Source of the DNA: CAYLYM01 sp964387645
Lineage (GTDB): Bacteria > Calditrichota > Calditrichia > RBG-13-44-9
Assembly: GCA_964387645.1 (NCBI GenBank)
Contig: CAYLYM010000018.1
Location: 1-41,278, forward strand
DNA: 41,278 bases
Direction of reading: 5' to 3'
Made by a program: the position numbers and the translations under genes. Positions 1 to 7,499 of this stretch are shown one piece after another. Under the pieces are notes generated by a model. That model ran no database searches. It saw nothing but the letters and a program-made list of their open reading frames with translations, and was not told where the DNA came from. Position 1 is the first letter of the stretch; each line of letters opens with the position of its first letter.

Positions 1-602
1 ATATAGGGGAAATCTCTCTCGCTTAATGAAGACTAAAATGATTCTTCCAATTTTGCCATTTTTGGCCTTTTCTAATTGAATTTATAATAAGCATCGGGAA
101 TTTCTGTAACCTCATTATGTCTCATTTTTTTATAATCTTTTTCATTTGATATGAAACATAATAAGAAATTTTAAAATGCCAGAAAATTATAAAAAAATTT
201 TACTTCAAATTTCACCTATTTTGTTCTAAAAAAATCAAAGTTTTTATATTCATACTTACAATTACCAATCAAATAAAATAATAAGAAAAATCCAGAAAAA
301 TAGTAAATAAAAACAATAACATTTATAAATAAAATTTATCTATATCATATTTAAATCAATAGATAAAATTAATTAATACTCAATTTTTAATTATCTTACT
401 AGACTAAAACCAACAAAAAATTTATTCCGAATTTAGAATTATAAAATTCTATTTTTTTATGATTAAATAAATAAAATTATATAATTTTTGCAAATATTCT
501 AAAGTACTTGATAAAAACAATATTCATTATTTAATTTTTATACTAAAAATAAAAAAATATAAACAATATTTAACGAATTAATAAGGTAAAGGGAATTATT
601 TA
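1..602. other. AT-rich gene-free stretch upstream of the cytochrome gene
   Basis: About 600 bases of extremely AT-rich DNA with many short A and T runs and no credible reading frame on either strand. It presumably carries the promoter of the following cytochrome gene, but TATAAT-like words are so frequent here that none can be singled out. The only usable signal is a purine-rich AAGG...AGGG stretch at about 583-594 that can serve as ribosome binding site for the ATG at 603. No terminator hairpin or repeat was seen. Confidence 0.6.
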
Positions 603-2111
603 ATGAAATTAAAATTACCATCTTCGGTTCAAAATTGGTTAACTCTGTTTGGAGTAACGATTGTTCTTATTAGTTCATTTATGATCATTTTTCTTTTCGC
701 TATAACAATTATTCTTGGCGAGCATGCTACTTATCTGGGTCTTATAACCTATATTCTTTTACCTTCCGTTCTCATTGTGGGTCTCATACTTATTCCTTTA
801 GGAATGATTATAAAAATAAGGAAAGAACATAAATTAGGTATTCGTCCCAAGTACGGTTGGCCAATTATCGACCTGAATGATTTCAGACATCGGAATGCAT
901 TTTTTATCTTTTCTGTGGGTACAGTTATATTTTTATTTCTCTCTACTATTGGAAGTTACGAAGCTTATCATTATACAGAATCGGTACAATTCTGTGGTAA
1001 ATTATGCCACTCCGTTATGAAACCTGAATTTACAGCTTATCAAAATTCACCACATGCCCGGGTTTCTTGTGTTGAATGCCATGTTGGTCCTGGTGCAAAT
1101 TGGTATGTTCGTTCAAAATTATCAGGTCTTTATCAGGTTTATGCAGTTTTAGCAGATGTTTATCCCAGACCCATCCCCACCCCTATCGAAAATCTTCGTC
1201 CTGCCAGGGAAGTATGTGAGCAATGCCACTGGCCAAAGAAATTTTATGCCCATAAACTCCGTTTGAAAATCCATTATCTTCCTGATGAATATAATACTCG
1301 TTGGGATACCAGGTTAATCATGAAAATCGGCTCCGAACTTCCCGCCCATGGATTTAAAGAAGGTATCCACTGGCATATTAATCCAACAGTCAAAGTTGAA
1401 TATGCAGCTACAGATTCAGCGCGGGAAATCATTCCCTGGGTGAGGTTCTCTAACTTAGAAACTGGCGAAGTGAGAATCTATGAGGATGAAAACAACCCGA
1501 TGGAACTGGGACAGCTTGAACAACTGGAAATTCGGACGATGGATTGTATGGATTGCCACAATCGCCCATCTCACTCGTATCGTTCTCCAAGCCTATTCAT
1601 CAATACAGCCATCACTGCAGGCGATATTCCAGTGGAACTACCCGAAATAAAAGCCGTAGCGGTTGAACTCTGTGGAGAAGATTATTCCACCACTCAAGAA
1701 GCTATGGAAAAAATACAAAGTAGTACCCATGAGTTCTATCAAGAAAATTATCCTGAAATATATAATAATAAAAAGGATTTAATAGAAAAAGCTGTTGAAG
1801 GAATCCAAAAATATTTCTCTCAAAATATCTTCCCCGAAATGAAAGTCAAATGGAATGCATACCCCAATCACATTGGCCACTTAGAATTTAATGGATGCTT
1901 TCGTTGTCATACCGACACGCATAAGACTAAAAATGGCGAAATCATCAGAAAAGATTGTAATTTATGTCATATCATCAGTGCCCAGGGAACTCCAGATAAT
2001 ATGGAAATTGCCAATTTGGGTGAAGCTCTGGAATTTAATCATCCTGAGGACATTGATGACGCCTGGAAAGAAGAATTTTGTACCAATTGTCACACAGGTC
2101 TCAATCCCTAG
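603..2111 (+). CDS. NapC/NirT-type membrane multihaem c-type cytochrome (seven haem motifs)
   Basis: Probable quinol-oxidising electron-transfer protein, anchored in the inner membrane with its haem domain in the periplasm. The 502 residues begin with two hydrophobic segments (about 13-38 and 44-70) and a third at about 98-118, directly followed by the haem region. Seven haem-binding motifs are visible: an unusual CX3CH (CGKLCH, 131-136) followed by SVMKPE, then CXXCH at 156, 205, 315, 432, 452 and 493. The first motif followed by a Met-Pro-Glu segment and the second (CVECHVGPG) are typical of the NapC/NirT/NrfH family, whose members pass electrons from the quinol pool to periplasmic reductases. 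The two extra N-terminal helices and C-terminal haems make it much longer than classical NapC (about 200 residues). No partner reductase is adjacent, so its electron acceptor is unknown. Family is confident; physiological role is inference. Confidence 0.9.
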   Translation: MKLKLPSSVQNWLTLFGVTIVLISSFMIIFLFAITIILGEHATYLGLITYILLPSVLIVGLILIPLGMIIKIRKEHKLGIRPKYGWPIIDLNDFRHRNAFFIFSVGTVIFLFLSTIGSYEAYHYTESVQFCGKLCHSVMKPEFTAYQNSPHARVSCVECHVGPGANWYVRSKLSGLYQVYAVLADVYPRPIPTPIENLRPAREVCEQCHWPKKFYAHKLRLKIHYLPDEYNTRWDTRLIMKIGSELPAHGFKEGIHWHINPTVKVEYAATDSAREIIPWVRFSNLETGEVRIYEDENNPMELGQLEQLEIRTMDCMDCHNRPSHSYRSPSLFINTAITAGDIPVELPEIKAVAVELCGEDYSTTQEAMEKIQSSTHEFYQENYPEIYNNKKDLIEKAVEGIQKYFSQNIFPEMKVKWNAYPNHIGHLEFNGCFRCHTDTHKTKNGEIIRKDCNLCHIISAQGTPDNMEIANLGEALEFNHPEDIDDAWKEEFCTNCHTGLNP

Positions 2112-2152
2112 ATATTAATAAAAATATGTGTGTTGTAGACTTTTGATTTTTG

Positions 2153-2180
2153 TTGACATTTTTTTATAATTATTTATAAT
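2153..2180 (+). promoter_or_regulatory. Consensus sigma70-type promoter
   Basis: TTGACA (2153-2158) and TATAAT (2175-2180) are both perfect matches to the bacterial housekeeping consensus and are separated by 16 bp, within the functional range. The predicted start near 2187 lies about 195 bp before the broken DUF2339 gene at 2381. Either this is that gene's old promoter with a long leader, or a small transcript begins here. In such AT-rich DNA a TATAAT is cheap, but the perfect TTGACA at correct spacing is not. Confidence 0.55.
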
Positions 2181-2380
2181 TTCATATATAATTAAACATT
2201 TTGTAATGATGGCTTAAATTTTTCAAGACTTTAGATAAAAAATAGTTTTCTGTTGAATTTCCATTCATTAAATATCGAGTTATTTCAAACTTATAAAATA
2301 ATTTTGATATTATGAAAAATCCTTTTTTCTTGAAACGATTTATTTTTTAAATAAAGCAAAATTTAATTGAGCAAAAATTT

Positions 2381-3138
2381 ATGGCTGACACAGAAAAAAC
2401 TTTTATGAGGAACTCGCTATATGAATATCTTAAACAATTAGAGGCCAGAATCGCTCGCATTGAAGAATATTTGAATCTTAAACCACTGAAATACACCCCA
2501 AAGAAAATGATAGGAGAAAAAAAACACAAATGGATCTTCAAACATCTGAATTTCTTGAGATCCAAATCGGTCAATTTTGGTTTGCTAAAATTGGCATTGT
2601 TATTTTGGCTTTAGGTATTACATTTCTCATCACTTTTCCATTTAAACATTTGCCCGCGGCTGTACCAAGCTTTATGGGTTCTATTATTGTTAGGGACATC
2701 CTGACTTTGGCCAACTATTTGCTGAATTCTTTAACTTTTCTCTCTCGTTATCTGTCTGGTGGTGGTTTAGTTTTACTCTATTTTGTTGCCATAGGTTTGC
2801 ATTATCTGGGTCTAAAACCGGTAATTGTAAATAAGGCCCTCGTTTGTTGATCTTTTGTTTATGGCAGTTATCCTGAGTTTGGGGGTCACCACCCGATTAA
2901 AATCTTCCCACATTTCAGTCATCAGCCTTATTTTAGGCTACATTACAGCTATCGTTGGAGGCTGGTCTTTATTTATATTATTGCTGTATTATCAGGATTA
3001 ACTGTTCTGCTAAAATTAAAATTCGGCTGGAAATATATCTCCATATACGGAATATTTCTGTCTTATTTCTCTCATCTTTTATGGTTTATGAACAATCCTT
3101 TCATGAGAAATAAAATCCAACTAGTTTCTCCACCATAG
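2381..3138 (+). pseudogene. Broken DUF2339-like integral membrane protein
   Basis: This is a decayed gene readable only by switching frames. Frame one (2381-about 2560) gives an N-terminal coiled-coil-like stretch (LEARIARIEEYLNL). Frame two (from about 2545 to 2850) gives QIGQFWFAKIGIVILALG and SRYLSGGGLVLLYFVAIGLH, phrases typical of DUF2339 membrane proteins. A frame restored at 2846 reads VDLLFMAVILSLGVTTRL to a stop at 2999-3001, and another from 2989 reads LSGLTVLLKLKFGWKYIS to the stop at 3136-3138. At least three frameshifts are therefore needed. Members of this family normally run to several hundred residues with many membrane helices, so the 3' part is also missing, perhaps lost with the IS insertion that starts at 3203. 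The family assignment is by recalled motif; the frame breaks are read directly. Confidence 0.75.
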
Positions 3139-3202
3139 TGTAATCTTCTCTTTATTTTACTTTACGCTCTTATTTTTTCTATAGGTAATTCATATTTATA
3201 AC

Positions 3203-3218
3203 CCATGTTTGACACTTT
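3203..3218 (+). repeat. Left terminal inverted repeat of the IS relic
   Basis: Sixteen bases, CCATGTTTGACACTTT, exactly complementary to 4220-4235. Its core TTTGACA recurs at the edges of the second relic near 11560 and 12200. Confidence 0.85.
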
Positions 3219-3232
3219 AAAGAAAAGTTATA

Positions 3233-4091
3233 TTAAAAATACTGGAAATAGGGACAATTGATTTTCATCGTTGCCCGTACATTTTCTTTTTTGGTTGAAA
3301 AACAGCGATATTTGCATATCTTCAAAGCCGAACAAAACTTTTGCACGTCCCTATGACCGGCGGTGATAAGGTAGAGCCGAGCTTGCCTGCACGTGATCCG
3401 GCTATTGAGATTGACCAGTACCAACTTGATGCGCGCCATTTCTTCTTTATACCTTGCTTTGAGGTTAAAACGCCAATCACAATCTGAGCTCGATACGGAC
3501 GATGATCACGGGAATAGCCATAGGCCGCCAATTCCGCATGTTCGCCTTCAAAATAACTGGAAGCCACATCATACAGCACCAGATCGGTCCCCAAACCATA
3601 ACATTGCAGATGGTAGTATAGAGTCTCTTCAATGGCCTCTTTGTTTCGAGTTAAGTAATCTAAAGAACGATATATTGTATGCAATAGCCCCTTACCCGTG
3701 GGCTTGAGATGTTCAAATTCCCGGGCAAAGCGAAATACCGAACGGTCATACCAGCGCCGGGCACCCAATTTACTCTGATGATCCACAAATTTGTTGACCA
3801 CCATAATCAACGTGGCCCCTGGCCACATCGATGTGAACCTGAGGAGGCATGTTGCTGGTGATCACCTTATTCAAGTTAAGCCTTTGCCATAAGACCATAA
3901 TGGGCAACAATTACCGTAGTCATAAGTTTCTTCGTAAGAAAAGTCTTCTAAAAAAGCGATATCTTCTACCTGCATGGTTTCAAGGAAGCTCTGGCATAAC
4001 CGGCGGATTTGCTCATCACTACACTTTGACACATTGCAGAGTGTAGCCAAAAGGCGTTTCGAGGTTTACCTTCTTCGTTTCGGTAGGATTC
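3233..4091 (-). pseudogene. Degenerate IS1634-type transposase (N-terminal two thirds)
   Basis: Read on the minus strand, recognisable sequence starts near 4091 with ESYRNEEGK, followed after frame changes by LLATLCNVS, SDEQIRRLCQSFLETMQVED and ETYDYGN. The longest open piece (3828 to 3322) contains LVLYDVASSYFEGEHAELA and YGYSRDHRPYRAQIVIGVL, the hallmark region around the first catalytic aspartate of IS1634-family DDE transposases. After another frameshift, AGHRDVQKFCSALK continues the protein to about 3233, where the element ends; the C-terminal catalytic part (the 'RIEEAFR' region) is missing. Several frameshifts and in-frame stops make it non-functional. It is not expected to be expressed. 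Confidence 0.85.
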
Positions 4092-4219
4092 AACATAATG
4101 TCAAGGAGCAGGTTGCCATTAAAAAATATCGCTTTGAAGGCAAATCCACAACTTCTGCAAAGCTATATTTTACAGAATTACAATAGGTTAACGATTCTAC
4201 AATAGGTTGCAATTGGAAA

Positions 4220-4235
4220 AAAGTGTCAAACATGG
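4220..4235 (-). repeat. Right terminal inverted repeat of the IS relic
   Basis: Perfect 16-base inverted copy of 3203-3218. It marks the upstream (5') end of the minus-strand transposase relic. Confidence 0.85.
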
Positions 4236-4271
4236 ATTAAAAAGAAAATTTCTTTTTTCCAACACTTCCAC

Positions 4272-4607
4272 AACCCTCGAAAGAAACAACCAACTGATTC
4301 CATTCTAGAACAAAATTTCCCAAATCCATTCAATCCAACAATTCAGATTCGTTTTGGTTTGCCGACATAAGACGAAAGTCGACTGGTTATATAAGATTTA
4401 CCTGGAGAATCTATCAAAACGTTAGCTTCAGGAAAAATGAACCCAGGTTATCATACTGTTGTTTGGGACGGTTTCGATCAACAAAGAAAAGTGGTGAGTG
4501 CTAGCGTTTATATTTACAGGTTAAATTCAACATCGAAAACCATAACCAGGAAAATGATACTTAAAGTAAGTCTTTCTAGGTTGATTACATCTATCAAAAT
4601 TTTATAA
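4272..4607 (+). pseudogene. Remnant of a secreted protein tail with T9SS/FlgD-like sorting domain
   Basis: One frame from about 4272 to the TAA at 4605-4607 reads EQNFPNPFNPTIQIRFGLPT, a stop, then after a second in-frame stop SIKTLASGKMNPGYHTVVWD and VYIYRLNSTSKTITRKMILK. This is the C-terminal immunoglobulin-like sorting domain (Por_Secre_tail / FlgD-like Ig) found at the end of many secreted proteins in FCB bacteria: NPFNPT, then a short beta domain, WDG, YxYRL, and RKM at the end. Two TAA codons interrupt it and no upstream body of the protein can be followed beyond the IS relic edge at 4235. The domain call is based on recognised motif order; the truncation and stops are seen directly. 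Confidence 0.75.
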
Positions 4608-4609
4608 TA

Positions 4610-4645
4610 AAAAGTCCTCCATTTTTCGAGGGGGCTTTTATTTTT
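4610..4645. terminator. Rho-independent terminator, likely bidirectional
   Basis: AAAAG-T-CCTC (4610-4619) pairs with GAGG...CTTTT (4628-4639) around an A+T loop, flanked by T runs on both strands. It lies 20 bp beyond the stop of the minus-strand kinase gene and just after the broken plus-strand secreted-protein tail, so it can serve both. Confidence 0.65.
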
Positions 4646-4658
4646 AAAGGGACATTTT

Positions 4659-5825
4659 TCAGCCTTCTCTTTTTAAATAAATTGAAAAAATGGTTCCTTT
4701 TCCCGGCGTAGTCGCAAACTGAATTTTTGCACCATGCTTATCTAAAATATTTTTCACAATAGCCAATCCCAGTCCAATCCCTGTGCAATGTTCACCGGTA
4801 ACAAACGGGGTAAATATTCGCTCGCGTATTTCATCCGGGATTCCAGGTCCATTATCTTCTATTTCAAAAACCACCTGATTTTCATTGACTAAAACACGAA
4901 TAAAAATTTGTGGACGTTCTATTTCATCAGATACATTTTTAAGAGCATCCAGAGCATTCCTAATCAAATTGATAAGTACACGCTGAAATTGATAACGGTC
5001 TATCCGTATTATGGCATCCTTATTATCTACAATAAATCGCACATCAATATCGTAATTCTTCAGATAATTTTTCAAACGCGGTTCTGTAATAATCCAGAAG
5101 TCAGAAAGCTGTATAGGCTCCAAATCAAGCTGGAAAGAACCACGGCTATAATCTAACAATTCTTGAACCATTTCAAGAAAACGGTCAACTTCAAATTTAA
5201 TCATCGTGGAAAATTCCATTCTCTCACTCTCATCCAGATCCTGTCTAGTCATGGTTTCTGCTGCGGAACGAATAATATCCAGAGGTTGTTTTAAATCGTG
5301 AATAATCATACTGGCCATTTTGCCAATAACAGATAACCGTTCCATCTCCAGAATTTTTGCCTGCGCATCTTTTAATTCCTGTAATGTGGCATTCAAATGT
5401 TGATTTTTTAACTGCAATTCTTTAATTAATTTCAGACGATCCATTAAGGTCTGGTAATGCTCTAATGCTTTTGCAACGGTAATTTTAAGCTCATTTGGAT
5501 CCCATGGCTTGGTAATATAACGATAAACTTCTCCCCGATTGATAGCTTCGATCAAATATTCAATATCGGTGTATGCACTCAGAATAATTCGAATAGGATA
5601 AGGAGAAATTTCTCTCATCCGGTTTAAAAGTTCTGTTCCAAGCATATCTGGCATACGTTGATCGGCAATGACAAGGTGTATATTTTCGTTCTTGAAAATC
5701 TTTAAAGCCTCCATCGGTGAGGTTGTCACATATACACTATAAATGTTGCGAAAAGTTCTTTGGATAGATTCCAGATTAAAAGGTTCGTCGTCAACAGCTA
5801 AAATATTGTATTTAAAATCTTCCAT
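4659..5825 (-). CDS. Response-regulator / histidine-kinase hybrid (soluble)
   Basis: Cytoplasmic two-component signalling protein of 388 residues. Residues 1-125 are a receiver domain: acidic pair DDE at 12-14, phospho-acceptor Asp55 in IADQRMPD, and conserved Lys106 in ITKPWDP. A coiled coil (about 125-165) links to a HisKA-type dimerisation helix with His176 (IIHDLKQPL). The ATPase domain follows, with N box NLIRNALDAL (286-295), G1 box DNGPGIP (324-330) and G2 box GLGLAI (351-356). No membrane helix or sensory domain is present, so the input probably comes through phosphorylation of the receiver by another kinase or through partner binding. It lies 57 bp downstream of the yjbQ-like gene on the same strand, and transcription likely stops at the hairpin at 4610-4645. 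No output regulator is adjacent. Confidence 0.9.
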   Translation of the reverse strand: MEDFKYNILAVDDEPFNLESIQRTFRNIYSVYVTTSPMEALKIFKNENIHLVIADQRMPDMLGTELLNRMREISPYPIRIILSAYTDIEYLIEAINRGEVYRYITKPWDPNELKITVAKALEHYQTLMDRLKLIKELQLKNQHLNATLQELKDAQAKILEMERLSVIGKMASMIIHDLKQPLDIIRSAAETMTRQDLDESERMEFSTMIKFEVDRFLEMVQELLDYSRGSFQLDLEPIQLSDFWIITEPRLKNYLKNYDIDVRFIVDNKDAIIRIDRYQFQRVLINLIRNALDALKNVSDEIERPQIFIRVLVNENQVVFEIEDNGPGIPDEIRERIFTPFVTGEHCTGIGLGLAIVKNILDKHGAKIQFATTPGKGTIFSIYLKREG

Positions 5826-5882
5826 TACCTTCTGCTCTTAATATCTATTACCGAAATCATCCAGAGTTCAACTTACCATTTT

Positions 5883-6284
5883 TTATTTGTCCAATAAAAC
5901 TTTCAACCAGAGTTGTCGGTGCCGAGGTCCATCAAATTCGCAAAAATATATTCCCTGCCATGTACCTAATTGTAAGCGGCCATCTTCAATAATTACAGAT
6001 AAAGATGGTCCAATAATGCTCGATTTGATGTGTGCTGCTGAATTTCCTTCGATGTGATGATAACTGTCATTGAACGGAATAATTTTATTTAACTCCATCA
6101 AAATATCCCTGGCCACTGTTGGATCAGCATTTTCATTTATGGTAATTCCTGCAGTAGTATGTGGAACGAATATCTGACATATACCAGATTGAATCTGATT
6201 TGATCTAATAACGTTTTGAATCTCACTGGTAACATCAATGAGTTCAGTTCTGGAATGGGTTTTAACTGTTAATTTGCAAAACAT
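5883..6284 (-). CDS. yjbQ: YjbQ/UPF0047 family protein
   Basis: This 133-residue protein spans the whole length of the YjbQ (UPF0047) family. Family hallmarks are visible: PHTTAGITINENADP (41-55), the His pair at 76-77, His85, and GTWQGIYFCEFDGPRHR (107-123). Members form compact trimers with a metal-coordinating His cluster, and some have thiamine-phosphate synthase activity when overexpressed, but the physiological role is unsettled. The start is well supported by AAGGAGGT just upstream of the ATG at 6284. It is probably co-transcribed with the downstream hybrid kinase and is divergent from the nucleotidyltransferase gene at 6486. Confidence 0.92.
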   Translation of the reverse strand: MFCKLTVKTHSRTELIDVTSEIQNVIRSNQIQSGICQIFVPHTTAGITINENADPTVARDILMELNKIIPFNDSYHHIEGNSAAHIKSSIIGPSLSVIIEDGRLQLGTWQGIYFCEFDGPRHRQLWLKVLLDK

Positions 6285-6485
6285 TGTACCTCCTTATATT
6301 CACAATTTTAATACTAAAATTGTATTATAATTTATCTTTTTCTAACTAAAATAAAAAGAGCAATAAAAAACTTTTAAAGTGAAATTTTTCAAAAATCATC
6401 CATTTTTTCCACTTGATTAAGCTTGTTGAAATAATTATATTTGTAAATGTTTATAAATTAATAAATAACGAATCTTTTTTTATTT

Positions 6486-7490
6486 ATGCCAGAACTTAGA
6501 AAAGATCCAATAATTGGAAGATGGGTTATTATTTCTACCGAAAGAGGAAAAAGGCCTACAGATTTCGTCCCAGTTGAGAAAAAAGAACATGGTGGTTTTT
6601 GTCCGTTTTGTTATGGTAATGAGGATAAAACGCCACCTGAAATTTTTGCAATCCGCCCCGATGGTTCACACAAAGATACACCGGGATGGACCTTACGGGT
6701 AGTACCAAATAAATATCCAGCCCTGAGAATAGAGGGGCAACTCAACCGTCAGGGAGATGGCATTTATGACAAAATGAATGGTGTAGGTGCCCATGAAGTT
6801 ATCATAGAAAGTCCAGATCATTACAAAGACCTGGCAGATTTAGAAGTTCCTGCTATTAGTGATGTTTTTAGAACTTTTCGCGAGCGAGTCTTAGATTTAA
6901 AAAAAGATATCCGTTTAAAATATATTATGATATTTAAAAACCATGGCATGGATGCTGGTGCCACGTTGGAACATACTCATTCCCAGCTTATTGCCACTCC
7001 TATAATTCCTAAAAGAGTAATTGAAGAGATGGATGGGGCAAGAAACTATTATAACTTCAAAGAAAGGTGCATTTTCTGTGACATTATTCGTCAAGAAATC
7101 AAAGATAACATCCGTATTGTTTACAAGGAAGACCATTTTGTGGCTATTGTACCCTACGCTTCTCGTTTTCCCTTCGAAACCTGGATATTACCCAAAAAAC
7201 ATGTTTCACATTTTGAATTCATCTCAGATGATCTATTGCCCCACCTGGCGATTGTAATGAAAGAAGTTATGAGAAGAATTAATGTTGCATTAAATAATCC
7301 ACCATTTAACTTTGTCATACATACATCGCCACTTCAGAATAAATTTTTAGAGTATTATCATTGGCATATCGAACTTATGCCAAAATTAACTCGCGTAGCT
7401 GGATTTGAGTGGGGCACAGGATTTTATATAAACCCCACTAGTCCAGAAGATGCGGCCCAATATTTACGAGAATTAAACTTAAAATCTTGA
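6486..7490 (+). CDS. galT: GalT-superfamily hexose-1-phosphate nucleotidyltransferase
   Basis: Histidine-triad family enzyme that transfers a nucleotidyl group between sugar 1-phosphates through a covalent histidine intermediate. The 334 residues show a first zinc site (CPFCYGNE, Cys39 and Cys42), the nucleotide-binding KNHGMDAGATLEHTHSQ segment with the His163-x-His165-x-Gln167 active site, and a second Cys pair CIFC (195-198) leading into the C-terminal HIT-fold half that ends with HWHIELMPKL. Classical GalT enzymes usually read HPHGQ, while this one reads HTHSQ. Related ADP-glucose phosphorylases share this scaffold, and the gene is followed only 9 bp later by ADP-glucose-using glycogen synthase. 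The substrate may therefore be ADP-glucose or glucose 1-phosphate rather than galactose 1-phosphate. Fold and chemistry are confident; sugar and nucleotide specificity is not. Confidence 0.88.
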   Translation: MPELRKDPIIGRWVIISTERGKRPTDFVPVEKKEHGGFCPFCYGNEDKTPPEIFAIRPDGSHKDTPGWTLRVVPNKYPALRIEGQLNRQGDGIYDKMNGVGAHEVIIESPDHYKDLADLEVPAISDVFRTFRERVLDLKKDIRLKYIMIFKNHGMDAGATLEHTHSQLIATPIIPKRVIEEMDGARNYYNFKERCIFCDIIRQEIKDNIRIVYKEDHFVAIVPYASRFPFETWILPKKHVSHFEFISDDLLPHLAIVMKEVMRRINVALNNPPFNFVIHTSPLQNKFLEYYHWHIELMPKLTRVAGFEWGTGFYINPTSPEDAAQYLRELNLKS

Positions 7491-7499
7491 GGTTTACCA

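Larger units (their letters stand above)
3203..4235 (-). mobile_element. Internally deleted IS1634-like insertion sequence relic
   Basis: About 1.03 kb bounded by perfect 16-bp inverted repeats (CCATGTTTGACACTTT at 3203-3218 and its complement at 4220-4235). It contains a degenerate minus-strand transposase of the IS1634 type (IS4 superfamily, DDE). Intact members of the family are longer, about 1.5-2 kb; here the transposase C-terminal third is absent and its reading frame runs almost into the left repeat, so the element has an internal deletion. No clear target-site duplication is seen; only CATG occurs at both edges, inside the palindromic end of the repeat. The interior is visibly richer in G+C than the flanks. 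It lies between two other broken genes. Confidence 0.8.

Noticed and set aside
6413..6443. A Bacteroidetes-style promoter (TTG, 20 bases, TATATTTG) upstream of the GalT-like gene
   Set aside because: The match is short and the DNA is so AT-rich that chance is likely; the clearest promoter in the window (2153-2180) is of the ordinary sigma70 type.
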